Source: Planctomycetota bacterium (GTDB taxonomy: Bacteria; Planctomycetota; UBA1135; GCA-002686595). Taken from it: a stretch of DNA of 64,000 bases. The notes beneath the pieces are model-generated. The model was not told the DNA's origin. It searched no databases and saw nothing but the letters and a program-made list of their open reading frames with translations. Both the position numbers and the translations under genes were made by a program. Within the stretch, counting starts at the first letter, position 1. Every line of letters starts with the position of its first letter. Shown here one piece after another: positions 27,124 through 36,271 of this stretch. The stretch is taken from positions 244,299 to 308,298 of the forward strand of contig JADHOC010000001.1 of the NCBI GenBank assembly GCA_016779205.1. The letters run 5' to 3'.

Positions 27124-28392
27124 TCAGTCCGACTCGCCGATCGTCTCCGGCACGGAGCCCCGGCCTGCGGCGGAGGCCGCTCCCGGCCCTGTGAGCGGGT
27201 GCGGGTGCCGTGAGCCGCCCGCGGGCTTGGGCGGGGTGGGGATCTGGTCCGAGGGCCGACCTTCCGACGGGCCGGAAAGGACCGGGTCCGCCCCCAGGCC
27301 AGCGCGGGGCTTCCCCTCGTCACCGCCCCGCGGCGGCATGAGCTCCTCCCGAAGCTCGCTCACCTGGATCTCTGGTTCCGCCGGCCCAGAATCTCCGCCC
27401 GGCTGGGGGTCCACATCGGAGCCATCGTCCTCTTCTGGCAAGGGCATGGACGGGGGACGGTCCGCAGCCTCCCGCGTCTGCAGGGCCGGCGCCACATACC
27501 CGCGAGTCGATAGAACGGCGATGATGTAGAGCACGACGCTGAGGACGAGCCCCACGGGGCGGCTCTCAGCCGACCCCGTCACCGTCTCCAGGAGGATCGG
27601 CGGAGAGACCAGGAGGGCGACCACCAGCGAGGTGCTGATGGGCCCGAATCCAATCCCGGCCAGGCGATTCCCGAGGTGGGTTCGATCGCCCTCCCAGAAT
27701 GGCTGCCCCCGCAGGGTCCGGCCAACCATGACCCGGGCGGCGTCCAGCAAAGGGACCAGGAGCAACGGGGCGGCGCCGGGCGTCACCGCGATGGCGACTC
27801 CCAAGAGGTGCGTCCCGGAATCTCCGAGCATCGCGAGCGGCACGGACTCCCGGAAGGTCTTCCGGTTGTGCAGGAAGGTGTTGAAGGGCAGGTAGCCCCC
27901 CACGGCGGCGGCGAGCCCGGCGCTGCCCTGGCCGAGGGCGATACAGCAGGCCGTCCCCGCCATGCCATCTGCGTGGTCGAAGAGGTTGACCGCGTTCATC
28001 GCCACGAGGGCGACGGCGGCCATGGTGAGCAGGTCGGCTGAGCTGTGGTCGGCGAAGCCGGAGCCCGGGACCACGATGAGGAGGGTGGCGACCGTGATCT
28101 GTCCGGAGAGCTTGACGGCCGGGCTCAACCCGCCGCGGCGGACATCGTCGATCAGCCCCAGCATGAAGGCGCCGATCAGGGCGGGCCACGGGAGCAGGAT
28201 GTCTGGGTCTAAATAACTCGCCAGCGCCATGGCGCCGAGAACGGCCGCACCCCCGACCACGGGGATGTTTTCCTCGATGGGCTTGCGATACTCCAGGCCC
28301 TCGCGGCGATCGAACCACCCGAGCAGAGGCGCCACGCTCACCAAAAATCCGGTGAGCAGGACGCTGACAGCGACGGTCGCGAAGACGATCAC
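27124..28392 (-). CDS. MraY/WecA-type phospho-sugar transferase
   Basis: A 422-residue polytopic protein of the polyprenyl-phosphate N-acetylhexosamine-1-phosphate transferase family, with about 9-10 membrane helices up to residue 320. Catalytic loops are LGLIDDVRRGG (the Asp-Asp pair), NAVNLFDHADGMAG (family N-x3-D-x3-DG motif), GDSGTHLLGVAI and GDRTHLGNRL, which corresponds to the HxH-type motif of WecA but lacks one histidine. The last 100 residues are an acidic and proline-rich cytoplasmic tail. GTG 28392 overlaps the nadD stop by 4 bases. It likely starts glycan synthesis on undecaprenyl phosphate, fitting the glycosyltransferases elsewhere in this directon. Confidence 0.85.
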   Translation of the reverse strand: MIVFATVAVSVLLTGFLVSVAPLLGWFDRREGLEYRKPIEENIPVVGGAAVLGAMALASYLDPDILLPWPALIGAFMLGLIDDVRRGGLSPAVKLSGQITVATLLIVVPGSGFADHSSADLLTMAAVALVAMNAVNLFDHADGMAGTACCIALGQGSAGLAAAVGGYLPFNTFLHNRKTFRESVPLAMLGDSGTHLLGVAIAVTPGAAPLLLVPLLDAARVMVGRTLRGQPFWEGDRTHLGNRLAGIGFGPISTSLVVALLVSPPILLETVTGSAESRPVGLVLSVVLYIIAVLSTRGYVAPALQTREAADRPPSMPLPEEDDGSDVDPQPGGDSGPAEPEIQVSELREELMPPRGGDEGKPRAGLGADPVLSGPSEGRPSDQIPTPPKPAGGSRHPHPLTGPGAASAAGRGSVPETIGESD

Positions 28393-29042
28393 GCCTGGGC
28401 CTCCGGGGAGCACATCCCGTAGAGCCCGTCCCGCTCGATCAACGCGAGCACACCGGCCGGAAGCTCGTCGTCCTCCAGGGTCCCCGCGGCAATTCGAGCC
28501 CGGACCTCGGTGGCGCTCTCGGACAGCGGCGGGAGGCGCATGAAGCCGTCGCTGAGCCGCCCGACGAGGTCCGCAGGCAGACGCCCGGCGAGTTCGGCCA
28601 GGTGGCCCTCCGGGGTCCCCTCTCGCCACGCAACGATGGGCTGCGCGAGGGTGAGGACCTCCTCGACCTCCCTCCACGCGGGCAGGCCGGGCAGGTTGTC
28701 ACTCCCGATGATCATGAACAGCTCCGCCGCCCCTTCCCCCGCGCGGCACTGCTCGGCGAGCGTCCGAAGCGTGTCCACGGTGAAGGACGTCCCGGCCCGC
28801 TGCAGCTCGGCGTCCGAGACCTCCCAGGAGGCCTCCTCCGACGTGGCCCGCTCGAGCATGGCAAGTCGGGCACTCCCCGGGGCCAGGTCCTTCCCGACCT
28901 TGTGCGGGGGCGTGGCAGCGGGCATGAAGATGACCCGGTCCAGTTCGAACTCCGCCGCCGCCCGCCGAGCCACCTCCAGGTGGCCCCGGTGAACGGGATC
29001 AAACGACCCGCCAAAGAGGGCGATGCGCGAACTGGGAGCCAC
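28389..29042 (-). CDS. nadD: nicotinate-nucleotide adenylyltransferase NadD
   Basis: A 217-residue enzyme converting nicotinate mononucleotide and ATP to nicotinate adenine dinucleotide in NAD synthesis. The nucleotidyltransferase signature GGSFDPVHRGH spans residues 11-21, followed by MPAATPPHK, the SDAELQRAGTSFTVDTL region and MIIGSDNLPGLPAW. The C-terminal ISxxTxxR-like segment is SATEVRARIA. The start codon is GTG 29042. It is the first gene of the long minus-strand block and is divergent from the lipoprotein gene at 29384. A TATCGT box lies at 29098-29093 without an evident -35. Confidence 0.95.
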   Translation of the reverse strand: MAPSSRIALFGGSFDPVHRGHLEVARRAAAEFELDRVIFMPAATPPHKVGKDLAPGSARLAMLERATSEEASWEVSDAELQRAGTSFTVDTLRTLAEQCRAGEGAAELFMIIGSDNLPGLPAWREVEEVLTLAQPIVAWREGTPEGHLAELAGRLPADLVGRLSDGFMRLPPLSESATEVRARIAAGTLEDDELPAGVLALIERDGLYGMCSPEAQA

Positions 29043-29383
29043 GGGAAGGGGGTTGGAAGGGGGCAGCGGACCGGTAACTGACAGGCCCCCCTACGATAGA
29101 TCAGGGAACGGAGGGGAGGGCGCGCGGGATGTGGCGCCGTCCCCATCTTCGCACTTCTTCCCACCCGCATCCACTTTCTGGCACTCCCGGGCGGTTCGCT
29201 CTATGGACTTCCTGGGCCCCGCCTTCAATACTGTCTGGACGGGAACCCGGTTCCCTGCCCCGGGAGACCGCCCGGGCCGGCCCCACCCGGACGCTGGCCT
29301 TGGTGCTTCCCCACCACTCACCTTCTGACTGCGCTGCCGCCCCCACGGGCTGCCGCCCACCGTCCTACCTGGATATCCCGACG
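29043..29383. other. divergent intergenic region between nadD and a lipoprotein gene
   Basis: 341 bases with no credible gene. On the plus strand a TACTGT box (29229-29234) is followed by a perfect inverted repeat gggaac-ccg-gttccc at 29241-29255, which could be an operator or early-transcript hairpin for the downstream gene. On the minus strand TATCGT at 29098-29093 could be the -10 of nadD. Nothing else was recognised. Confidence 0.3.
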
Positions 29384-29809
29384 ATGACGCGCCCCAACGC
29401 TCTCGCCTCCGCGAACAACCTCCGCCGCGCCGGCCTGGCCCTCGCCGCCGGCCTCATCGCCAGCTCCTGCGCTTCCAACACGGGCGACAAGATCAACGAT
29501 CACTGGCGCATCGCCTCCATCCAGCCCCGCGTCGTGCGGGCCGCCACCGGCTACGACCCGTCCCGAATCGCCACCTACGGCGAGTATCGGAGCCAGCAGT
29601 GGAGCGGCTTCGGCCGGACCTTCCAGCGCCACATCATGGCCGACAATCCCACCAACCCGTTCCAGGCGTCCAAGGTGAAGTCCGAGGAGCACGAGTGGAC
29701 GATCCCCGCCAACCCGTACGCCGACGGTGCCGTCGACGTCGAAGGTGAGGACAAGGAAGAGACCGAAGTGGAGCAGGCTGCCCTCTCCTCCCTCGGTTAC
29801 ACGAACTGA
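29384..29809 (+). CDS. small exported protein, probable lipoprotein
   Basis: A 141-residue protein of unknown function. A basic N-terminus and hydrophobic core (RRAGLALAAGLIASSC) end in a cysteine at about residue 26, a near-lipobox (A-S-S-C rather than the usual L-x-G/A-C). The mature part is hydrophilic, with WRIASIQPRVVRAATGYDPSR and an acidic C-terminus (DVEGEDKEETEVEQA). No enzyme motif is visible. ATG 29384 is chosen because it begins the signal sequence; the frame is open further upstream without similarity. It converges on miaA. Confidence 0.65.
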   Translation: MTRPNALASANNLRRAGLALAAGLIASSCASNTGDKINDHWRIASIQPRVVRAATGYDPSRIATYGEYRSQQWSGFGRTFQRHIMADNPTNPFQASKVKSEEHEWTIPANPYADGAVDVEGEDKEETEVEQAALSSLGYTN

Positions 29810-29811
29810 GC

Positions 29812-29839
29812 CCAGCAGGGTGAGTCCAGCAGGGTGAGC
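29812..29839 (+). repeat. two-copy 14-bp tandem repeat after the lipoprotein stop
   Basis: The unit ccagcagggtgag followed by t or c occurs twice head-to-tail (29812-29825 and 29826-29839), starting three bases after the stop codon. It is too short to classify and may reflect slippage. Confidence 0.5.
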
Positions 29840-29917
29840 CCCACCCGACGCGCGGCCGCGAGGCCGGGTCGTCCCGGGGAGTCGTTCACCAGCAGGTGGC
29901 CTGGGAGCCACCGCAGC

Positions 29918-29948
29918 ATCACCGCGCGGATCCGATCCGCGCGGTGAT
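29918..29948. terminator. perfect 13-bp hairpin at the miaA 3' end
   Basis: Arms atcaccgcgcgga and tccgcgcggtgat enclose a 5-base loop (tccga). The hairpin covers the last codons and the stop codon of miaA and faces the convergent lipoprotein gene. There is no T-run on either side. It is the strongest perfect stem noticed in the window and could stop transcription from both directions. Confidence 0.45.
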
Positions 29949-30875
29949 TGCGTTCACGGCATCCTCGTCGCGTGGGTCGACCCAGTCGATGTCGAACTTC
30001 CGGAACCAGGTCCGCTGACGCCGGGCGAACTGTCGCGTACGGAGCACGATCTCCCCGTGGGCGTCCGCCGCGGAGACCTCGCCGTTCGCCACCCGAAGAG
30101 CGGCGTCGTAGCCGAGGGCCTGAACCGCCGACGGACCGAGCCCGGAGCCCTCGCTGACGCGCTTCGCCTCCGCCGGCCAGCCCGCGCCGAGCATCTCCCC
30201 GGTGCGCTGGTGAATCCGTCGGTCCAGCTCCTCGGTGGGCAGCTCGAGGCCGACGATCACCGCTCGGGCCTCCCGCGGCGACGCGCTGGCCTGCCACTGA
30301 CTCTGATGGTCGCTCATGGGCCGCCCCGTCTGCCGCCAGACCTCGAGGGCGCGCACCGTGCGCCGCCGATCGTTCACATGGATCCGAGCCGCCGCCTCGG
30401 GGTCCACCTCCGCCAGCTCCGCGTGCAGCACCGCGTCGCCCTCCCGCTCCGCACGCTCCATGAGCTCGGCGCGCAGCGCGGGGTCGGACGGCGGTCCGTC
30501 GAAGACCCCACGCAGGAGCGCGGCCAGGTACAACCCCGTCCCCCCGACGAAGAGGGCGGACTTGCCCCTCGACTCCAGCTCGAGGAGCGTCCGCTCCACC
30601 AGACCCAGGTAGGTCTGGAGGTCGAAGGGCTCCGCGGGGTCCGCGACGTCGAGGAGGTGGTGGGGTACCAGGGCCCGCTCGTCGGCGGTGGGCTTGGCCG
30701 TCCCGATGTCGAGGCCGCGGTAGACCGTCATGGAGTCCAGGGCCAGGATCTCCGCCCCGATGGCCGGCGCCACGCGCAGGGCGAGGCCGGTCTTCCCCGA
30801 GGCGGTGGGGCCCACCAGGAAGCGCAGGGGGACGCGGTCCAGGACGTGCTCTTCGGCCTCGGCGTCGGGGTTCAT
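29919..30875 (-). CDS. miaA: tRNA dimethylallyltransferase MiaA
   Basis: A 318-residue MiaA, which prenylates A37 of tRNAs reading UNN codons. It has the P-loop GPTASGKTGL, LDSMTVYRGLDIGTAKP (catalytic Asp and Thr region), PHHLLD, VGGTGLYLAAL, NDRRRTVRALEVW and GYDAAL. The C-terminal RQFARRQRTWFRKF is also conserved. ATG 30875 lies just before the first strand; the frame is open far upstream but that part is antisense to the neighbouring gene. It is divergent from the exported protein gene at 30954 (78-base gap). The last codons form a perfect hairpin. Confidence 0.96.
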   Translation of the reverse strand: MNPDAEAEEHVLDRVPLRFLVGPTASGKTGLALRVAPAIGAEILALDSMTVYRGLDIGTAKPTADERALVPHHLLDVADPAEPFDLQTYLGLVERTLLELESRGKSALFVGGTGLYLAALLRGVFDGPPSDPALRAELMERAEREGDAVLHAELAEVDPEAAARIHVNDRRRTVRALEVWRQTGRPMSDHQSQWQASASPREARAVIVGLELPTEELDRRIHQRTGEMLGAGWPAEAKRVSEGSGLGPSAVQALGYDAALRVANGEVSAADAHGEIVLRTRQFARRQRTWFRKFDIDWVDPRDEDAVNAITARIGSAR

Positions 30876-30953
30876 GGCGGAATCGTAAGCCTTCCGGTCG
30901 CAAGGGGTCGGAGGTGCTGGAACTCCGAGGGACGGAAGGCGACGATCTCCCCC

Positions 30954-32102
30954 ATGGACCGTGTCTTCCAACTGGCGCTCGCGCTCGCCCTCGCCACCCC
31001 CACCCTCGCCGCAGGCCCGTGGACCCAGGAGGCACCGCCCACGCTCCCGCCGGCCCTCGACAAGGCCCCAGGGGAACAGCCTCCCGCCATGGCCTCCGAC
31101 GGCAAGCCCGCCGCTCCAGGGAGGATCCCGTCCGACACCCCCGAGGGCGCCCGCGCCCTGTGGTCCCAGCTCGCGGGGGGCCTCTCCGTCGATGACGGGA
31201 CCCCGGCCGCCGACGCGCCTCGCGCCTTCGAGCTCGAGTTCGATGTACGCAGCCGGCAGGCCTCCGGAACGCAGAACTTCAGCGCGCGCTTCCACTACCT
31301 CGACGAGGGGCCCGGCCTCGTGCGCGGGGTCGTGCTGGACGACCGGCGTGCCGAGCGCAGCACCCAGATGCGCAGCCTCGACGAGCGCGGCAAGCTCCAG
31401 TACTGGTATCGCAAGGTGAGCGGTGAGGGGCAGACCGACGGGTGGGAGTCCCTGAGGGGTCGTGACTCCAAGGAGAGCCGCGCCGAGATCGACAGCTGGG
31501 CCGCCATCTCCTTCGACATCGCCCGCCTGACGCGACCCTCGAGCTTCCGGATCCTCGCCCTCCGGGAGCGCAAGCTCCTCCCCGCCGAGGAGGGCGCCTC
31601 CCCCCTCACCCTCCGCTTCGACGGCGACCCGGGCGGCGTCGTGCTGCCAGGCACCGACATCGAGGGGGTGCGCGACGGGCGGAAGCAGCCCATCGCCGCG
31701 CTCTGCGCCGGGCTCCGGTGGCTCGAGCTCCAGACCCCGGACTTCCGCGACTTCCGGGAGCTCGGCGGGCGCCAGCCCAAGGCCCGGCCCTATCGCCTCC
31801 TCTTCGGCATGGACCCCGAGTCTGGCCGACCCCAGGTCGTGCTGGTCTCCCCCGGGGCCGAGGGTCCCCTGCAGGTTCCCGGCGCGGTCCTGGTCCAGTG
31901 CACCGAGTGGCTCCTCCACCCCGAGGGCGCGGCCCCCGCGGACCAGAGCTGGCTGCCCGGGAGGTTCTTCGCCTACGAAACCGTCGGCGCCGGCCCCGCA
32001 CCCACGGACCTCCGCTTCTCCGACGTCCCCCGGGCCGACCTCTACTTCATCGACGGCGACATGAGCGCCGACCTGAACGCTGACTTCTTCCGGCCCCGCT
32101 GA
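30954..32102 (+). CDS. exported protein of unknown function
   Basis: A 382-residue protein with a cleavable signal peptide (MDRVFQLALALALATPTLAA). A proline-rich stretch follows, then a mostly beta-type domain. Segments such as ELEFDVRSRQASGTQNFSARFHYLDEG and the FDIARLTRPSSFRIL region suggest a lipid- or ligand-binding beta-barrel fold, though no family was recognised. ATG 30954 begins the signal peptide. The gene converges on mutL. The 189 bases after it (32103-32291) hold no gene; the same frame stays open for 60 codons past the stop but contains no start codon. Confidence 0.75.
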   Translation: MDRVFQLALALALATPTLAAGPWTQEAPPTLPPALDKAPGEQPPAMASDGKPAAPGRIPSDTPEGARALWSQLAGGLSVDDGTPAADAPRAFELEFDVRSRQASGTQNFSARFHYLDEGPGLVRGVVLDDRRAERSTQMRSLDERGKLQYWYRKVSGEGQTDGWESLRGRDSKESRAEIDSWAAISFDIARLTRPSSFRILALRERKLLPAEEGASPLTLRFDGDPGGVVLPGTDIEGVRDGRKQPIAALCAGLRWLELQTPDFRDFRELGGRQPKARPYRLLFGMDPESGRPQVVLVSPGAEGPLQVPGAVLVQCTEWLLHPEGAAPADQSWLPGRFFAYETVGAGPAPTDLRFSDVPRADLYFIDGDMSADLNADFFRPR

Positions 32103-32291
32103 CCCGGCCCATCGGTCGCCCGGCTCTCCTGCCTGAGCCAAGCGACCTCGAAGCCCGAAGGACCCCAGCCCCACCCTCAGTGCGCGTTCTGCCCCGCGCG
32201 CCACAAGCTGAAGCTCGACCTGGGCGACCCCGGGCCAGCCCGCCTTCGCGCAGCTTGGAATGCGGTACAGGCCGTCGAGGGCTGAGAGCGA

Positions 32292-34241
32292 TCACGTCCG
32301 GTGGAAGGCCTTCTCCAGGTCGGCCAGGGTGAACTTCACCCGGGTCGGCCGGGCGTGCGGGCAGGTCTGGTCCATGCCCGCGTCCCGGGCGCGCTCGAGC
32401 AGCGCGCGGATCGAGGACTCGTCCAGGGTGTCCCCCGCCATGATCGACGAGCGGCAGGAGGTGCGGTGCAGGACCTCCTCCTGGACGTCCTCGGCGTCGG
32501 GAGCCTTGCCCGTGCGAGCGATCACGTCCACCACGTCCCGGACGATGGCCTCGGGGTCAGGGCGGCGGATGCGCGCGGGGAGTCCGTGCACGGCCACGGT
32601 CTTGTCGCCGAAAGGCTCCAGCTCGAGGCCGATCCGGCGCAGGGCGTCCTGGTGCACGGTGATGAGCTGCACGTCAGCCTGGGTGAGGTCCACGAGCTCG
32701 GGCGTCAGGAGCCGCTGCACCTCCACCTTGCCCGCCTTCACCTCGCGCCGCAGCTCCTCGAAGGTGAGCCGCTCGTGCAGGGCGTGCTGGTCGATGATCT
32801 CGAAGCCGTCGGGCACGGCCCGCAGGATGTAGGTGCGGTCCACCTGGATGTAGGGGCCGCGGAGATCGTCCACCGTCGCCCACTGGTCCGCGGGCGCCCC
32901 ATCGCTCCCGAGGGCCCCCTCGAACGCAGGTCCTTCGGCCGGAGAACCTGGGGCGCCGAAGGCCCCGGAGGGCGCGCCCTCGCGGGGCGGCACCTCCCGC
33001 ACGATGTAGCCCTCACCCACCGCGCCGCTGCCAGCGCCGCTGGACCCTTCTGGCCTCGGGATCCAGGCGCCCGCCGCCCCCGCGCTGCGCGGCCCAGGGT
33101 CGGGCAGGGTCTCGCGCTGCATCGGGCGGCCCTCGCGCCGACGGAGCCGATCGATCATGGACTCCCCCGGCGTGGCCATGTTCGTGCGCATGACCGCCTC
33201 CTTCAGGGCGTTGACCAGGAATCCGAAGAGGGACCGCTCGTCCCGCAGCCGCACCTCGCTCTTGGCGGGGTGCACGTTCACGTCCACCGACTCGGGGTCC
33301 ATCCAGAGCTGGAGGAAGCCCACCGGCTGGAGCCCGTCAATGAGCACGCCGCGGTAGGCGTCCTTGAGGACACGGGTCAGGACCTTGTCCTTCATGGGGC
33401 GCCCATTCAGGAACCACATCTGGCGCCGCGCGTCCCGGCGACCGAAGCGCGGCGGCGCCACGTAGCCCGTGATGCGCGTGGACCCCATGGAGGCCTCCAC
33501 CGGCTCCAGCTCGGAGGCGAGCTCGTCCCCGAAGACCCGTCGGATCCGGGCGAGCAGGTCCATGCCCGGCTCCACGTCGAATACGCGGCGTCCGCCGTGC
33601 ATGACCACGAACCCGATGCCCCCCTGGCCGGTCTCGTCGGCGGGGTGCGCCAGGGCCACGCGCTGGACGATCTCGGTGCAGCGGGAGAGTTCGGTCTGCT
33701 CTCGCTTGAGGAAGCGACGCCTCGCGGGCGTGTTGAAGAAGAGGTCGCGGACCTCGACGATGGTGCCCTCCGGCATCCCCGCCGGCGTGATCTTGCCCCG
33801 GCGGCCGCCCTCCTCGGTGATCTCGGCGCCCACGTCGGCGCCGCGGGGCCGCGAGCGAATGGAGCAGCGCGCCACCGAAGCCATGGACGCGAGGGCCTCG
33901 CCGCGGAACCCCAGGCTCGCGATGTGGTCCAGGTCCTCAGGGGTCCGAAGCTTGCTGGTGGCGTGGGCCTCGAAGGCGAGGCCCAGGTCCTCGGGGATCA
34001 TGCCCAGGCCGTCGTCCGTCACGCGGACCATGCGCATCCCACCCTCCTCGAGGTCCACCTGGATCCGCGAGGCACCGGCGTCGATGGCGTTGTCGAGCAG
34101 CTCTCGAACCACCGAGGCCGGCCGCTCGATGACCTCTCCCGCCGCGATCTGGTTCCGGACGACCTCGGAGAGGACGGCGATGCGCCCGCCCTCGGGCACG
34201 GTCTCGTTGGCGGCTTCCCTCATGCCCCCATGGTAGTTCAC
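32292..34241 (-). CDS. mutL: DNA mismatch repair protein MutL (endonuclease type)
   Basis: A 649-residue MutL. The GHKL ATPase half has NQIAAGEVIERPASVVRELLDN, DDGLGM, ATSKL and GFRGEALASMASVA. A Pro/Gly-rich linker (about residues 350-470) connects to the dimerisation domain. That domain carries the endonuclease signature DQHA(x)2E(x)4E starting at Asp484, a modified SCRSSI segment, and CPHARPT near the end, so this is the latent-nuclease form found in bacteria without MutH. GTG 34241 overlaps the holA stop by 4 bases; an ATG six codons later (34223) is an alternative. MutS is not in the window. Confidence 0.95.
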   Translation of the reverse strand: MNYHGGMREAANETVPEGGRIAVLSEVVRNQIAAGEVIERPASVVRELLDNAIDAGASRIQVDLEEGGMRMVRVTDDGLGMIPEDLGLAFEAHATSKLRTPEDLDHIASLGFRGEALASMASVARCSIRSRPRGADVGAEITEEGGRRGKITPAGMPEGTIVEVRDLFFNTPARRRFLKREQTELSRCTEIVQRVALAHPADETGQGGIGFVVMHGGRRVFDVEPGMDLLARIRRVFGDELASELEPVEASMGSTRITGYVAPPRFGRRDARRQMWFLNGRPMKDKVLTRVLKDAYRGVLIDGLQPVGFLQLWMDPESVDVNVHPAKSEVRLRDERSLFGFLVNALKEAVMRTNMATPGESMIDRLRRREGRPMQRETLPDPGPRSAGAAGAWIPRPEGSSGAGSGAVGEGYIVREVPPREGAPSGAFGAPGSPAEGPAFEGALGSDGAPADQWATVDDLRGPYIQVDRTYILRAVPDGFEIIDQHALHERLTFEELRREVKAGKVEVQRLLTPELVDLTQADVQLITVHQDALRRIGLELEPFGDKTVAVHGLPARIRRPDPEAIVRDVVDVIARTGKAPDAEDVQEEVLHRTSCRSSIMAGDTLDESSIRALLERARDAGMDQTCPHARPTRVKFTLADLEKAFHRT

Positions 34242-35392
34242 CGGCCCCTGGATCGAGAGCCCGAGCCGGCGCTCGAGCCGCGCCAGCGAAGCGCGAGCTG
34301 CATGAAGTCCGTGGCGTCCACCTGTACGGACGAGCGAGAGCGTCGTTCAAGGCGGGCGAAGTCCTCCAGCATGGGCTTCCAGGCGCCCGGGGCCCGGGAC
34401 CCCATGCGCCGCTCGAAGGCGTCCACGGCCGGCTTGGGCCCGCGCACGCCGGCGGCGGCCGCCGCGGCGGAGACCCCACGACCGGCCTCCAGCTCCCCGG
34501 CGCCGCGCACCGCCTCGCGCAGCTTCGCGGAGACCGCGGTGCTCAGCTGGGCGACGATGCCGCTCTGGTCGAGGGTCCGGCTCCCGTCACGCTGGACGGC
34601 TCCGCCGGAGAAGAGGGTCTCGATCCCCACGGCGGCCTTGCGGACATCACCCGCGACGAGGGACTCTGCCACGTCCCAGACCGACGCGCTGCTGTCCCAG
34701 GTGACGAGCTCCTGGATCGCCTCCGAGCCGCGGCCCACCAACCCCTTGAGCCGATCCTCGATGGCGTTCAGGTCGTTCCCGGTGGCCGCCACCACGTAGT
34801 AGGCCTCGGCGCTGTCGAGCTTGACGCCAAGGCTGCGGGCGCGGGCGCCGCACCACTGGGCCAGCTCCGTGTTCCGCGGGTCCGGGTTCCACGGGGGCGG
34901 CGTGTCGTAGAGCCGGCGGCACCCGACGATGGGACCCTCGGCCTCCTTGACCGCCTTGGCCAGGGCGTGATCGGCGCGCAGCTTATCGGCAGAGAGCACG
35001 ATCGCGCCGGGGCTGGCCGAGGCGATCCACGCCAGCATGGCGTCGCGCACCGCCGCCGAGAACGCCGACGCCCGATCCACCACCACCCGCTCGGCGTGGT
35101 GGAGGACGACGCACCGCGACGCCTGGAAGAGCGCGCCGGTGGAGAGGTCGTCCACGAGCCGCCCCGCGGAGTAGTCCGGGTCCAGGGGGTCATGCCGGCA
35201 GACCTCGAGCCCGTCCGCCCGGGCGCGGTCGCTGAGCGCGCGGACGCCGCGCTCCCTGAAGTAGGCCTCGTCGCCACGGAGGATCGACACCCGCGGGAGC
35301 CCCTGCTCGATGCGGTGCTCCAGATCCCGGAGGGCGTCCTCGGGGTTCGGGTCCCTGGGCTTCTTCTTGCCTGCCTTCTTCTTGCGCGCCAT
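34238..35392 (-). CDS. holA: DNA polymerase III subunit delta (HolA)
   Basis: A 384-residue clamp-loader delta subunit. After a Lys-rich N-terminus the family features are SILRGDEAYFRERG, a FQASRCVVLHHAE segment, AIVLSADKLRADHALAKAV, GNDLNAIEDRLKGL (the typical GNDLxxLxxEL equivalent) and VWDVAESLVAGDVRKA. HolA opens the beta clamp for loading. ATG 35392 abuts the stop of the ubiA-family gene with no gap. The pairing with mutL and quinone genes is probably an operon of convenience. Confidence 0.9.
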   Translation of the reverse strand: MARKKKAGKKKPRDPNPEDALRDLEHRIEQGLPRVSILRGDEAYFRERGVRALSDRARADGLEVCRHDPLDPDYSAGRLVDDLSTGALFQASRCVVLHHAERVVVDRASAFSAAVRDAMLAWIASASPGAIVLSADKLRADHALAKAVKEAEGPIVGCRRLYDTPPPWNPDPRNTELAQWCGARARSLGVKLDSAEAYYVVAATGNDLNAIEDRLKGLVGRGSEAIQELVTWDSSASVWDVAESLVAGDVRKAAVGIETLFSGGAVQRDGSRTLDQSGIVAQLSTAVSAKLREAVRGAGELEAGRGVSAAAAAAGVRGPKPAVDAFERRMGSRAPGAWKPMLEDFARLERRSRSSVQVDATDFMQLALRWRGSSAGSGSRSRGR

Positions 35393-36271
35393 TCAGCCCA
35401 CAGCGTCGCCCGAGCGGAGCGCCATGTCGAGGGCCAGCCCGAGGAAGAGGGCCACGCCCACCCACCCGTTGATGGTGAAGAAGGCCACGTCCACCCGGCT
35501 GAGGTCGTCCTCGCTCACGAGGCTCTGCTCCCAGCACAGGAGCCCCACGGCCGCCGCGCAGCTGATCCAGAACACGAGCCCCGTATCCGCTCGCCAGGCC
35601 AGCAGGGCCAGGGAGAGGGCCGTCAGCAGGTGGAGGACCCGGGAGACCCGCAGGGCGCCACCCACGCCCAGCTTCGCCGGGATGGAGTGAAGCCCGCGGC
35701 CCGCGTCGAACTCCGCGTCCTGGCAGGCGTAGATCAGGTCGAAGCCCGCGACCCAGGTCCAGACCGTGCAAAAGAGGAGCAGCACGGGGACGAGGTCCCC
35801 CGCGAAGTCTCCGCGGACCGCGATCCACGCTCCGAGGGGAGCCAGCCCAAGGGCCACGCCCAGGACCAGGTGCACCGCCGCGCTGAAGCGCTTCACGTAG
35901 CTGTAGCCGAGCAGGACCGTCAGGACGACGGGCGAGAGCAAGCCCGCGAGCTGGTTCAAGGCGAAAGCGCCCGCGATGAAGATCCCCGACGAGACCACCA
36001 CCAGGAGACGGGCGTAGCCAACGGCCAGGGCCCCGCTCGGGAGCTCGCGGCCCACGGTCCGGGGATTGGCGGCGTCAATGTCCCGGTCCACCAATCGGTT
36101 GAAGGCCATGGCCGCCGTGCGGGCCGACACGGCGCACAGGACGATCCAGCCGAGGGTCCCCATGGCCGGGGGGCCGCCCGCGGCGAGCCAGGCCCCCATC
36201 AGCGCGAAGGGAAGGGCGAAGACCGAGTGGCTGAACTTGACCAGCGAGAGGGTGGCGGCGACGCGGCTCAC
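35393..36271 (-). CDS. ubiA: UbiA-family prenyltransferase (menaquinone pathway, MqnP/UbiA-like)
   Basis: A 292-residue polytopic prenyltransferase with about 8-9 helices. The two Asp-rich motifs are NRLVDRDIDAANPRT and DLIYACQDAEFD, matching the 4-hydroxybenzoate polyprenyltransferase-like group that includes MqnP of the futalosine route. The adjacent ubiX and ubiE genes support a role in making menaquinone or a related quinone. GTG 36271 overlaps the ubiX stop by 4 bases. The substrate (hydroxybenzoate or a 6-carboxynaphthoate) cannot be settled from sequence alone. Confidence 0.92.
   Translation of the reverse strand: MSRVAATLSLVKFSHSVFALPFALMGAWLAAGGPPAMGTLGWIVLCAVSARTAAMAFNRLVDRDIDAANPRTVGRELPSGALAVGYARLLVVVSSGIFIAGAFALNQLAGLLSPVVLTVLLGYSYVKRFSAAVHLVLGVALGLAPLGAWIAVRGDFAGDLVPVLLLFCTVWTWVAGFDLIYACQDAEFDAGRGLHSIPAKLGVGGALRVSRVLHLLTALSLALLAWRADTGLVFWISCAAAVGLLCWEQSLVSEDDLSRVDVAFFTINGWVGVALFLGLALDMALRSGDAVG

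Noticed and set aside
30876..32204. Long minus-strand extension of miaA, antisense to the exported protein gene
   Set aside because: The ATG at 30875 starts the P-loop domain at the normal position; the upstream part has no similarity and a low-complexity composition.
32103..32285. In-frame open stretch of 60 codons after the stop of the 382-residue exported protein, with a CxxC
   Set aside because: No start codon lies in this stretch, and open frames of this length are common at this GC content. Stop readthrough was considered without supporting signal.
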